Origin: Ruegeria_B marisflavi
GTDB taxonomy: Bacteria; Pseudomonadota; Alphaproteobacteria; Rhodobacterales; Rhodobacteraceae
Assembly: GCF_025673445.1 (NCBI RefSeq)
Contig: NZ_JAOVQN010000005.1
Coordinates: 150,473-214,472, forward strand
DNA: 64,000 bases
Reading direction: 5' to 3'
Shown here: piece after piece, positions 48,403-57,313 of the stretch
How positions within the stretch are numbered: the stretch's first letter is position 1
How the letters are laid out: each line of letters starts with the position of its first letter
Notes under the pieces: model-generated
Database searches by the model: none
Told to the model about the DNA's origin: nothing
Seen by the model: the letters and a program-made list of their open reading frames with translations, nothing else
Program-made: the position numbers and the translations under genes

Positions 48403-49530
48403 TCAGTCCTCGGCCTGCGCGTCGGCGCGGCTCTTGCCCGAGACCTTCATCGCCAGCGTCGCCGCCATGAACCCGTCCAGATCGCCGTCCAGCACGCCCT
48501 TGGTGTCACTGGTTTCATGCCCGGTGCGCAGATCCTTGACCATCTGATAGGGCTGCAACACGTAAGACCGGATCTGGTTACCCCAGCCCGCATCGCCCTT
48601 GGCCTCATGCGCCGCGTTGATCTCGGCGTTGCGGCGGTCCAGTTCCTGCTGGTAGAGCCGCGATTTCAGCGCCTTCATGGCAATGTCGCGGTTCTGGTGC
48701 TGCGATTTCTCGGAACTCGTCACCACGATGCCGGTCGGAATGTGGGTGATCCGCACCGCCGAGTCGGTGGTGTTCACGTGCTGACCGCCGGCGCCGGATG
48801 ACCGGTAGGTGTCGATGCGGATATCGCTGGGGTTCACCTCGATCTCGATATTGTCGTCCACCACCGGATAAACCCAGACCGAGCTGAACGAGGTATGCCG
48901 TTTCGCCGCCGCATCAAAGGGAGAGATCCGCACCAGACGATGCACGCCGCTTTCAGATTTCAGCCAGCCATAGGCGTTGTGCCCGGAAATCTTGTAGGCC
49001 GCCGACTTGATGCCCGCTTCGTCGCCCGCGCTCTCCGATTGCAGCTCGACCTTGTAGCCCTTCTTCTCGGCCCAGCGGACATACATGCGCGCCAGCATCG
49101 AGGCCCAGTCGCAGCTCTCGGTCCCGCCTGCGCCCGCGTTGATCTCGAGGAACGTGTCGTTGCCATCGGCTTCGCCATCGAGCAACGCCTCCAGCTCCTT
49201 TTCGGCGGCGCGCGCGCGCAGCGCCTTCAGCGCCGCCTCGGCATCCTTGACCACATCCTGGTCGTCTTCCATCTCGCCCAGCTCGATCAGCTCGATGTTG
49301 TCGCCCAGATCGGTCTTGATAGCCGTATAGGTCTCCATCGCATCGACCAGCGTCTGCCGCTCACGCATCAGTTTCTGCGCCTTCTCCGGATCGTCCCACA
49401 GATTGGGGTCCTCGACCCGGGCGTTGAACTCTTCCAGCCGGTGCGGCGCGGTCTCGTAATCCATCCGCTGCGCCAACAGGCGCAGCGATTTCTCGATCTC
49501 GGACACGATGTTCTGGGTCTCGGCGCGCAT
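48403..49530 (-). CDS. prfB: Peptide chain release factor 2
   Basis: RF2 recognises UAA and UGA. The 375-residue protein has the SPF anticodon-like tripeptide at residues 203-205 (RISPFDAAAKRHTSF) and the GGQ catalytic motif at 248-250 (SSGAGGQHVNTTDSAVR). The in-frame coding is uninterrupted: the programmed +1 frameshift (UGA near codon 26) of E. coli prfB is absent. Start ATG 49530 follows an AGGACAG sequence; the upstream 23 codons are open but not family-like. mrcA lies upstream on the same strand. Confidence 0.95.
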   Translation of the reverse strand: MRAETQNIVSEIEKSLRLLAQRMDYETAPHRLEEFNARVEDPNLWDDPEKAQKLMRERQTLVDAMETYTAIKTDLGDNIELIELGEMEDDQDVVKDAEAALKALRARAAEKELEALLDGEADGNDTFLEINAGAGGTESCDWASMLARMYVRWAEKKGYKVELQSESAGDEAGIKSAAYKISGHNAYGWLKSESGVHRLVRISPFDAAAKRHTSFSSVWVYPVVDDNIEIEVNPSDIRIDTYRSSGAGGQHVNTTDSAVRITHIPTGIVVTSSEKSQHQNRDIAMKALKSRLYQQELDRRNAEINAAHEAKGDAGWGNQIRSYVLQPYQMVKDLRTGHETSDTKGVLDGDLDGFMAATLAMKVSGKSRADAQAED

Positions 49531-49703
49531 GGGCTGTCCTGCTCTCTTTCTCTCGTGAAACCGCCTGATAAACGAGTGCCGTGGCGCGGGCAAGCACACG
49601 AATGGCGTTAGCCGGTCAACCGGTCTGGCCTGCGACCACGCGCATGCCGGGCAAACCTGTCAGAGCCGCACAAGCCTGCCACCTACACCCTGTCGCCCGG
49701 TCC

Positions 49704-52196
49704 TCAATACAACCCGCCAGAACTGACGGTGCCAAAGTTCGCCTTGGGTCCGACGGTGGTAACCTCTCCGGTCGAGGTCCGCACCTGCTGGCCCGCCTGC
49801 TGCACCTCTTCAAAGAGCGGCAGGTTGGATCCCATCGCAAAACCGCCGTCATAGGCCAGGCCAAAGATCGGCTCTGCGCCATCGCGGAAATACTCGGCAA
49901 CCACATAATTGCCGCTGGCGTCATCCGGCAGGCGGGCGCCGGTGAACCGGTCGATCTTGATGAAATGCCCGCCCGGCGGGATTTCGAATGGCCCTCCGCC
50001 ATACTTGGCCACGGCCTTTTCCATGAAGTCCTGGAACACCGGACCACATAGCGACGAGCCATAGGCGCCCCGGCCCAGCGGCGAGGGATTGTCATACCCG
50101 ATGTAACAGCCCGCCACGATGTTCGAGGTAAAGCCGATAAACCAGACATCCTTTGCATCGTTTGTGGTACCGGTCTTGCCCGCCGTCGGAACCGGCAGCT
50201 TGACCGTGCCGCTGGCAGTGCCACGATCGACGACGCCTTTCATCATCGAAGTCAGCTGATAGGCGGTGATCGCGTCCATGACCCGCTCGCGATTGGTCAC
50301 GATCCGGGGCGCCTGCCCCTCGCCCAGCCGGTCGGACAGGCAGTCGACGCAATCGCGCTGGTCGTGGCGATAGATGGTTTTGCCGAACCGGTCCTGGATC
50401 CGGTCGACCAGCGTCGGCTCCACCCGCTCGCCGCCATTGGCGAACATCGCATAGGCCGCCACCATCTTGTAGAGCGTGGTTTCCTCGGACCCCAACGAGT
50501 TGGCAAGGAACGGTCCCATGTGGTCATAGACCCCGAACCGTTCGGCATAGCCCGCAACGACCGGCATCGAAACCTCCTGCGCCAGGCGGATGGTCATCAG
50601 GTTCCGTGACTGTTCGATCCCGGTCCGCAGAGGGGTCGGGCCATAGAACTTGTTCGACGAGTTCTTGGGACGCCACAGGCCCTGGGGTGTGTTCACCTCG
50701 ATGGGCGCGTCAACCACGATCGTCGCAGGGCTGTACCCACTGTCCAGGGCCGCGGCATAGACAAACGGCTTGAAGCTCGACCCCGGTTGCCGCAAGGCTT
50801 GCGTCGCCCGGTTGAACACCGAATCCTGATAACTGAATCCGCCCTGCATCGCCAGCACCCGGCCCGTATTCACGTCCATCGCCATGAAGCCGCCCTGCAC
50901 TTCGGGCACCTGGCGCAGCGACCAAGTATCCGCCTCGGCTCCGGCGCGGACCAGAACAACATCGCCCAGTTTCAGATTGTCGGCAAAGCTGCCTTTCATC
51001 CACTTGATGTCGGATCGTGGAACTTGCCCGTCGGCCGGTCCATCCTCGATTCCGACGACCAGTGTCTGGTCGCCAATGTCCCGCACCACGGCGGGATGCC
51101 AGCGCCCGCCCAGATCGACATCGCGCGGCACCTCTGTTGCAGACAATGCGCTCCGCCACGCCTCTTCGTCGGCCAGAAACGCAACATCGACCGCCTTGCC
51201 TGTGCCCCGCCACTTGCCGCGCTGCCGGTCATAGTCTTCCAGCGCCTTGCGCAGGGCCTTGGCGGCCTCAACCTGCATTTCCTCGTCAATCGAGGCCCGG
51301 ACGGTAAACCCGCCGGTAAAGAACTCACCCTCGCCAAAATCCTCGCTCAGCTGGCGGCGGATCTCGTCGGTGAAGTAGTCGCGCGGCGGCAACGCTGTGC
51401 GGAAACTCTCGAAATCACCGTTCTGCACGGATCGCAGCGGCTGATCACGCTCGTGCTCATAGGTCGCCTGATCGATATAGCCGTTCTCGCGCATCTCGCG
51501 CAGGACATAGTTGCGCCGGTCCAGCAGACGCTGTTTTTCACGGACCGGGTGATAGTCGGACGGCGCCTTGGGCATGGCCGCCAGTGTGGCCGCCTCATGC
51601 GGGGCCAGCTCGCTCAGGGTCTTGTTGAAATAGGTCTGCGCGGCGGCGGTGACCCCATAGGAGTTTTGCCCCAGGAAGATCTCGTTCATGTAAAGCTCGA
51701 GGATCTGCTCCTTGTTCAGGGTCTGCTCCAGCTTTGCTGCCAGGATGATCTCCTTGATCTTGCGCTCGGCTTGACGGTCGCCTGACAAAAGGAAGTTTTT
51801 CATCACCTGCTGCGTGATGGTCGAAGCGCCGCGCACCGTCTGCCCCTTGGTGCGGACTGCCTCAAATGCTGCGACTGCGATACCGCGCGGATCATACCCC
51901 TTGTGTGTGTAGAAATTCTTGTCTTCAGCCGAAATAAAGGCCTGCTTAACCAATTCCGGGATCTCGTCCGCTGGTGTGAACAGCCGCCGTTCCTTGGCAA
52001 ATTCGTCGATCAGATGCCCCTCACCCGAATAGATCCGGCTGATCGTCGGCGGCTTGTATTCGGCCAGCGATTCATGGCTGGGCAGATCCCGGCCATACAT
52101 CCAGAAGACACCCCCGATGGTCAGGGCCACCATGAAGACGCCCAGGGTAACGAGGCTGAAAATCGCCCCGAAGAAGGAGAGGATGAAACGGATCAC
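49704..52196 (-). CDS. mrcA: Penicillin-binding protein 1A (bifunctional transglycosylase/transpeptidase)
   Basis: An inner-membrane enzyme that polymerises and crosslinks peptidoglycan. The 830-residue protein has an N-terminal helix (about residues 5-28), a GT51 domain with 'EDKNFYTHKGYDPRGI' and 'RGASTITQQVMKNFLL', an OB-like insertion typical of PBP1A, and a transpeptidase domain with the active-site SSFKPF, the SRN motif (QSRNLMTIRLAQ) and 'KTGTTND'. The start is a GTG at 52196 with AGGG upstream. It is 151 bases downstream of the amidase gene on the same strand, a cell-wall pair. Confidence 0.95.
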   Translation of the reverse strand: MIRFILSFFGAIFSLVTLGVFMVALTIGGVFWMYGRDLPSHESLAEYKPPTISRIYSGEGHLIDEFAKERRLFTPADEIPELVKQAFISAEDKNFYTHKGYDPRGIAVAAFEAVRTKGQTVRGASTITQQVMKNFLLSGDRQAERKIKEIILAAKLEQTLNKEQILELYMNEIFLGQNSYGVTAAAQTYFNKTLSELAPHEAATLAAMPKAPSDYHPVREKQRLLDRRNYVLREMRENGYIDQATYEHERDQPLRSVQNGDFESFRTALPPRDYFTDEIRRQLSEDFGEGEFFTGGFTVRASIDEEMQVEAAKALRKALEDYDRQRGKWRGTGKAVDVAFLADEEAWRSALSATEVPRDVDLGGRWHPAVVRDIGDQTLVVGIEDGPADGQVPRSDIKWMKGSFADNLKLGDVVLVRAGAEADTWSLRQVPEVQGGFMAMDVNTGRVLAMQGGFSYQDSVFNRATQALRQPGSSFKPFVYAAALDSGYSPATIVVDAPIEVNTPQGLWRPKNSSNKFYGPTPLRTGIEQSRNLMTIRLAQEVSMPVVAGYAERFGVYDHMGPFLANSLGSEETTLYKMVAAYAMFANGGERVEPTLVDRIQDRFGKTIYRHDQRDCVDCLSDRLGEGQAPRIVTNRERVMDAITAYQLTSMMKGVVDRGTASGTVKLPVPTAGKTGTTNDAKDVWFIGFTSNIVAGCYIGYDNPSPLGRGAYGSSLCGPVFQDFMEKAVAKYGGGPFEIPPGGHFIKIDRFTGARLPDDASGNYVVAEYFRDGAEPIFGLAYDGGFAMGSNLPLFEEVQQAGQQVRTSTGEVTTVGPKANFGTVSSGGLY

Positions 52197-52347
52197 GTGG
52201 CTGCCCTTGTAGTGCGGTGACGCCTATATAAGCACCCGCGCGGCAAGGGTCAAAACCGGAGAGCAGAATTCAGCCAAAACAGGACGTGACGTAGGCCCCG
52301 TCCCACGGATCGGCAATTCGCACGCGCGCCCCCACAGGTGACAAAGA

Positions 52348-53568
52348 TTACTGCCGCACCAATGCGCGGTTCTCAATATCCATCTTGCGCCAGTTGACCA
52401 AACCGTTTCGGATACCGGCCGCCATGGCGGCACGCCATTCCGGATCCTGCAAGTTCTTGAGGTCTCGCGGGCTCGACAGAAATCCGATTTCAACCAGGAC
52501 CGAGGGGATATCGGCCGCTTTCAGAACGGAAAAGGACGCCCCGCGTAACGGCCGGCGGTTCATCGGTCCGCCCTGCTGGGTCATGCCATCGACCAGCGCC
52601 CGGGCCAGCGCCTCGGTGCGCGGCCGGGTCTCCTGTCGGGCGAGATCCAGTAAGACATCCGTCACCCGGTCGTCGGCGTCGCTCAGATCGACACCGGCTA
52701 AAAGATCGTCTCGGTCATGCCGCTCGGCCAGCTTGGCCGAGGCGATATCCGATGCCTCTTCGGCCAGAACATGCACGGTTGCCCCATGCGCCAGCCCCTC
52801 GCTCAGCGAATCGGCATGCAGCGAGATGAACACATCCGCCCCGGCCTCATGCGCCAACGCGATGCGCCGTTCCAACGAGACGAACACATCCGCATCCCGG
52901 GTCAGAACCACTTCGAACCCGCCCGTGCGCAGCAGCAGATCCTGCACCTCACGGGCAAAGCGCAGCATCAGTTCCTTCTCGACAACGCCCTCCACCTCGG
53001 CGCCCGGGTCGATACCACCATGTCCGGGATCCAGCACTACCCTCACCGGCGCATCCGGTCCGCGTTCAGGCAACGCCGGCAGTTGCTCCGGCACCGGCAG
53101 ATCCCAGCGCGGATCATATGGCGCGCCGGCACTGGCCGCATAGGTGGCCTCGTCCACGGGTTTCAGAACAACCCCCAGCCGCGCCCCACCCGTCACCGCA
53201 TCGACGCTCATCGCTGCCTCGGCCACGGAATACGGCCGCGCCAGTTCCAGCACCATCCGCGACCATCCCGGCACATAGGTCCCGAACTGCGCCGAGACCA
53301 CCCGGTCTTCGACCAGAAGAGCCTCGGTGCTCAGACCGGTCCAGTCGACCTCCTGAAAATCCAGCACCAGGCGCCGGGGTTCATCCAGCGTGAACAAGCG
53401 GAACGGCACCCCCTGGCTCAACGCCAGGTCCAGACGCAGTCCGCCCCGGGACGTCTCTGCAATACGGCTTTCCTCCGGGCGAAGCCGGGCCAGACCGCTG
53501 AAGTCCTGGGCCAGCGACGGAACCGCCAGCGCCCAAAACGCCATTATGAGAATGATGATCCTGCTCAT
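52348..53568 (-). CDS. N-acetylmuramoyl-L-alanine amidase, AmiC type
   Basis: A 406-residue periplasmic hydrolase that removes stem peptides at division. It has a signal peptide (residues 1-20, ending LAQ), an AMIN domain near 30-135 ('FRLFTLDEPRRLVLDFQEVDW'), and an Amidase_3 zinc domain with 'VVLDPGHGGIDPGAEVEGVVEKE' (zinc His and Glu) and 'FISLHADS'. The C-terminal catalytic glutamate is in 'SVLVEIGFLS'. It lies upstream of mrcA. Confidence 0.93.
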   Translation of the reverse strand: MSRIIILIMAFWALAVPSLAQDFSGLARLRPEESRIAETSRGGLRLDLALSQGVPFRLFTLDEPRRLVLDFQEVDWTGLSTEALLVEDRVVSAQFGTYVPGWSRMVLELARPYSVAEAAMSVDAVTGGARLGVVLKPVDEATYAASAGAPYDPRWDLPVPEQLPALPERGPDAPVRVVLDPGHGGIDPGAEVEGVVEKELMLRFAREVQDLLLRTGGFEVVLTRDADVFVSLERRIALAHEAGADVFISLHADSLSEGLAHGATVHVLAEEASDIASAKLAERHDRDDLLAGVDLSDADDRVTDVLLDLARQETRPRTEALARALVDGMTQQGGPMNRRPLRGASFSVLKAADIPSVLVEIGFLSSPRDLKNLQDPEWRAAMAAGIRNGLVNWRKMDIENRALVRQ

Positions 53569-53628
53569 GTTCCCGGTCTTTGCGGAGTTGGTGCTGACAA
53601 TAGCCGCCTATCCCGGCGCTGCAAACGC

Positions 53629-54783
53629 CTAATCGGCCGGTGCCCGCGCTGCCATGAACTGCGCCAGCCGCGCCAGCCCTTCCTCGATATCCGCCGTGGC
53701 CCGCGCATAAGAGAACCTGAGCGTGCCGCCCCCCCGCACAGGGTCGAAATCGAGGCCCGGCGTCACCGCAACGCCTGCCTTGTCCAGAATCTCGGCGGCA
53801 AAGTCACGGCTGTCATCGGTCAGGTCCGAGACATCGGCATAGACATAGAACGCCCCATCGGGCGGCGCGATCCGGGTAAACCCGGCCTTTGGCAGCCCCT
53901 CAAGCATCAACTTTCGGTTTGTCTTGTAAACCTCCAGATTCGCTTGCAATTCCGGCTCACACTCCAACGCCGCAAGGGCCGCGACCTGGCTGGCATGCGG
54001 GGCGCAGATGAACATGTTCTGCGCGATGCGTTCGACCACGCGCACCTGATCCTCGGGCACCACCATCCAGCCCACGCGCCAACCGGTCATCGAGAAGTAT
54101 TTCGAAAACGAGTTGATCACATAACATTCGTCGGTCAGCTCCAGCGCCGTCACCGCCTTGGCCTCGTATTCCAGGCCATGATAGATCTCGTCGCTGATGA
54201 AACTCGCGCCCTGTGCCTGCGCCGCGTCGATCAGCGCGCCCATGGCCGCACGGTCCAGCATCGTACCGCTGGGATTTGCAGGCGAGGCGACCAGCAACCC
54301 GGCCAGATCCATGCCCGCAAAGTCGGCGGGCACCGGTTGCAACCGGTTTTCCAGTGCCGTCGGCAGGTCTACCGGAACCAGGCCAAGCGCCCGCAGGATC
54401 TGCCGGTACGAGGGATAGCCCGGCGCCCCGATCCCGACCCGGTCGCCGCTGTCGAAGAGCGCGGTAAAGGCAAGCAAAAATCCGCCGGAGGACCCCGGCG
54501 TCACCACCACCCGCTCGGGGTTCAGATCGACCCCGTACCAGTCACCGTAAAGCTGCGCGATGCGGCGCCGTAGCGCTGGAATTCCAAGCGAAACGGTATA
54601 CCCCAAAGCATCCGCTTTCAGAGACTTTTCAAGGGCTTCCATCGCACCCTTGGGTGCGCCCGTACCGGGTTGACCAACCTCCATATGGATGATCCGGCGA
54701 CCGGCCTCCTCGGCCTTGCGGGCGGCCTCCATGACATCCATCACAATGAAGGGATCGACAGCGGATCGGCTTGAGTTTCTCAC
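53629..54783 (-). CDS. Class I/II PLP-dependent aminotransferase
   Basis: A protein of about 384 residues with fold-type I features: 'IIHMEVGQPGTGAPKGAMEAL' near residues 30-50, 'VVTPGSSGGFLLAFTALFD', 'VASPANPSGTML' and the PLP lysine in 'VINSFSKYFSMTGWRVGWMV'. An arginine in 'LRFSYAR' likely binds the substrate carboxylate. The amino donor is not determinable. I favour GTG 54783 (RNSSRSAVDPFIVMDVM follows), with GGGAG 6 bases upstream; ATG 54807 is the alternative and would overlap the divergent protease start. Confidence 0.9.
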   Translation of the reverse strand: MRNSSRSAVDPFIVMDVMEAARKAEEAGRRIIHMEVGQPGTGAPKGAMEALEKSLKADALGYTVSLGIPALRRRIAQLYGDWYGVDLNPERVVVTPGSSGGFLLAFTALFDSGDRVGIGAPGYPSYRQILRALGLVPVDLPTALENRLQPVPADFAGMDLAGLLVASPANPSGTMLDRAAMGALIDAAQAQGASFISDEIYHGLEYEAKAVTALELTDECYVINSFSKYFSMTGWRVGWMVVPEDQVRVVERIAQNMFICAPHASQVAALAALECEPELQANLEVYKTNRKLMLEGLPKAGFTRIAPPDGAFYVYADVSDLTDDSRDFAAEILDKAGVAVTPGLDFDPVRGGGTLRFSYARATADIEEGLARLAQFMAARAPAD

Positions 54784-54805
54784 GACGTTCTCCCATGGTG
54801 CGGCC

Positions 54806-56155
54806 ATGGCTTTTGAACGCGTATTCCGGCTGGCGTCAATCCCGGCCCTTTTTCTGCTGTCCGCGATCTATCTGTTCGCGGCCAGTTCCGCCTCGGCCAT
54901 CACCCTGCTGCGCGACCCCGATATCGAAAACGGACTCGAGGAGCTTGCCTTTCCCATCCTGCGCGCAGCCGGGCTGAACCCGCGCCGGGTCAAGCTTCTG
55001 GTTGTCGATGACAGTTCGCTCAACGCCTTCGTGTTCGACCACAACGCGATCTTCATCCACTCGGGCCTGATCGAAAAGGTCCAGCGCGCCGACGTGTTAC
55101 AGGCCGTCATCGCGCATGAGGCCGCGCACATTGCCAACGGCCATATCGCCCGCCGCATCGGCAATCTGGAAAACGCGCAAACCCTGTCCAAACTGGGCTT
55201 TGCCCTGTCGCTGCTGGCCGCCGCCGCCGGTGGCGGCGACGCCGCGGCGGGGATTGCCGCCGGTACCCAAACCTCCGCCCTCCGCGGATTTCTGAAACAT
55301 ACGCGGGCCGAGGAATCGGCCGCCGACAACTCGGCCGCCAGCTATCTGCGCTGGTCCGACATCCCGCTTCAGGGGCTGGTCGACCTGCACCGCACCTTTG
55401 CCGGACAAGAGCTGCTGAGCGTCGAGCGGCAGGATCCCTATATGCAGTCCCACCCGCTGACCCGCGACCGCATCCGCAACGCCGAGGCCTTTCTTGAAGC
55501 CTATGGCAACGCGGCCCCTGTCAATCCCAATGCGGAATACTGGTTCGCCCGCGTGCGCGGCAAGATCTCTGCCTTTTCGCGCAGCTCGAAATGGACCCTG
55601 GGCCGCGCCGCCGAAGAACAGAACCGCGACATCCGCATGATGCGCGAGGCCATCGCCTGGCACCGTGACCGCAACCTGGCCCGCGCCCGCAGCGCGATTG
55701 ACGCCGCCATCGCCGAACGGCCCGACGATGCCTATTACGTCGAACTCAAGGGCCAGATCCTGATGGAGCACCGGCAGACACAGGCCGCTGTTGCCACCTA
55801 TGAACAGGCCGTAGACCTTGCGCCCAACAATGCGCTGATTCTGGCCGGCTATGGCCGGGCACTGCTCAGCGCCGGACAGAACAAGGCGGCGCTTGACGCG
55901 TTGGAACGCGCCCGGGCCCGCGACTATCGCGATATCCGCATGTTGCGCGATCTGGCGGTGGCCTACTCCAAGCTCGGCAATGATGGTATGGCATCGGTCG
56001 TAACCGCCGAACGCTACGCGCTTCAGGGCCGCCCCGAAGACGCCCTTATTCACGCCAAGCGGGCCGTCGGCGCGCTGCCCACCGGCTCGCCCGGCTGGCA
56101 GCGGGCACAGGATGTCCTGCTGGCCTCGGAACGATCTGTAAAAAGGAAAAGATGA
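54806..56155 (+). CDS. M48 family metalloprotease with TPR repeats (BepA/YfgC-like)
   Basis: A 449-residue periplasmic protease-chaperone. It has a signal-like segment ('IPALFLLSAIYLFAASSASA', about residues 9-30), an M48 domain with the zinc motif HEAAH (AVIAHEAAHIANGHIARR, near residue 101) and the third-ligand region 'RAEESAADNSAASYL', then helical TPR-like repeats from about residue 290 ('DDAYYVELKGQILMEHRQTQ', 'NNALILAGYGRALLSAGQ'). Relatives help with or degrade misassembled outer membrane proteins such as LptD. ATG 54806 has no clear ribosome site. Its stop overlaps the DsbA-like start. Confidence 0.9.
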   Translation: MAFERVFRLASIPALFLLSAIYLFAASSASAITLLRDPDIENGLEELAFPILRAAGLNPRRVKLLVVDDSSLNAFVFDHNAIFIHSGLIEKVQRADVLQAVIAHEAAHIANGHIARRIGNLENAQTLSKLGFALSLLAAAAGGGDAAAGIAAGTQTSALRGFLKHTRAEESAADNSAASYLRWSDIPLQGLVDLHRTFAGQELLSVERQDPYMQSHPLTRDRIRNAEAFLEAYGNAAPVNPNAEYWFARVRGKISAFSRSSKWTLGRAAEEQNRDIRMMREAIAWHRDRNLARARSAIDAAIAERPDDAYYVELKGQILMEHRQTQAAVATYEQAVDLAPNNALILAGYGRALLSAGQNKAALDALERARARDYRDIRMLRDLAVAYSKLGNDGMASVVTAERYALQGRPEDALIHAKRAVGALPTGSPGWQRAQDVLLASERSVKRKR

Positions 56156-56910
56156 TGTTTCGCACCCTCGCCACAACGGCGCTTGCCACCACGCTTCTTG
56201 CCGGCCCCTCCCAGGCGCTGGATCTCAGCGCCATGTCGCCCGAAGAGCGCGCAGCCTTCGGCGCCCAGGTCCGCGAATACCTGCTGGAAAACCCCGAGGT
56301 GATCATCGAGGCGGTCAACATCCTCGAACAGCGCCAGGCTCAGGCAGAGGCGCAGCAGGATGTGCAACTGGTGGCGGTCAATTCTGCCGAGATCTTCAAC
56401 GACGGCTACTCCTGGGTCGGCGGCAACCCCGAGGGTGACATCACCCTGGTCGAGTTCATGGATTACCGCTGTGGCTATTGCCGCCGCGCCGTCCCCGAGG
56501 TTGCAAAACTGTTGCAGGACGACGGCAACATCCGCTTTATCGTCAAGGAATTCCCGATCCTGGGCGATGCATCCGTGCTGGCCTCGCGCTTTGCCATCGC
56601 CACCCTGATCGTCGCGGGCGACGACGCCTATGGCCAGATCCACGATGCCTTGATGGAATTCACCGGAGACATCACCGACGTGACACTGGCACGCATTGGT
56701 GAGGGTCTGGCGCTGGATGTCGAGGCCATCAAGGCCGAGATGAACAGCGCAGAGGTCACCCGCCGCATTGCCGAGACACGCGCGCTGGCGCAGCGGCTCA
56801 ACATTTCCGGCACGCCCTCCTTCGTTCTCGAAACCGAGATGCTGCGCGGCTTCCTGCCCGCCGAACAGATGCAACAGGTCGTGGACGCCCTGCGCGACGA
56901 GCGCAGCTGA
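56152..56910 (+). CDS. DsbA/Com1-like periplasmic thiol-disulfide oxidoreductase
   Basis: A 252-residue protein with a signal peptide (residues 1-22), an N-terminal helical part ('QVREYLLENPEVIIEAVNIL') and a thioredoxin fold with active site C107-G-Y-C110 (EFMDYRCGYCRRAVPEV). The cis-proline is in 'LNISGTPSFVLE'. The layout is that of DsbA_Com1/ScsC-like proteins. Start ATG overlaps the M48 stop (ATGATG, with AAGGAAA upstream), so the two are co-translated. A hairpin follows. It may oxidise or reshuffle envelope proteins. Confidence 0.9.
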   Translation: MMFRTLATTALATTLLAGPSQALDLSAMSPEERAAFGAQVREYLLENPEVIIEAVNILEQRQAQAEAQQDVQLVAVNSAEIFNDGYSWVGGNPEGDITLVEFMDYRCGYCRRAVPEVAKLLQDDGNIRFIVKEFPILGDASVLASRFAIATLIVAGDDAYGQIHDALMEFTGDITDVTLARIGEGLALDVEAIKAEMNSAEVTRRIAETRALAQRLNISGTPSFVLETEMLRGFLPAEQMQQVVDALRDERS

Positions 56911-56918
56911 CCTCAAAG

Positions 56919-56939
56919 GGGGCGCGCATCCCGCGCCCC
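56919..56939 (+). terminator. Hairpin after DsbA-like gene
   Basis: GGGGCGCG-CATCC-CGCGCCCC, an 8-pair stem followed by ATTTCC. The T run is weak, so termination is plausible but not certain. Confidence 0.5.
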
Positions 56940-57018
56940 ATTTCCGCCGCGAAATGACCTTGCTTTCGGTGGACTTCGTCACCGAGTTGTTAACCATTTT
57001 CGCTGTATCTCTGAGGGC

Positions 57019-57279
57019 ATGGAACCGACATCTCTTGCCCCCCTTGCGGGCCTCGCGCCCGCCGCAGGATTCTTTCTGCTCTGGTACATGACTGCGCGCA
57101 AACTGCGCGGGTCGCTGCATCACCTCGACCAGCAAACCACGCGCATTCAGGAATTGCGTCGGTCGATGCAAAGCATGGATATCGAACTGGCGATGAAGGA
57201 CGCGCGGATCGCCCATCTGACACGCGACCTGGTACAGGCGCGCGGCGGCTTGCGCCAACCCTTGTCCCGCACCGGCTGA
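57019..57279 (+). CDS. Small membrane-anchored coiled-coil protein
   Basis: An 86-residue protein with one helix near residues 8-25 (PLAGLAPAAGFFLLWYMTAR), then a charged helical region of about 45 residues ('HLDQQTTRIQELRRSMQSMDIEL') with coiled-coil heptads. No family recognised. It lies between the DsbA-like gene and the convergent ispG. Start ATG 57019 follows CTGAGGGC. Confidence 0.6.
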   Translation: MEPTSLAPLAGLAPAAGFFLLWYMTARKLRGSLHHLDQQTTRIQELRRSMQSMDIELAMKDARIAHLTRDLVQARGGLRQPLSRTG

Positions 57280-57313
57280 TCGCGCCCAGGGGCGCCCTGC
57301 CCGGTGCGTCGCG

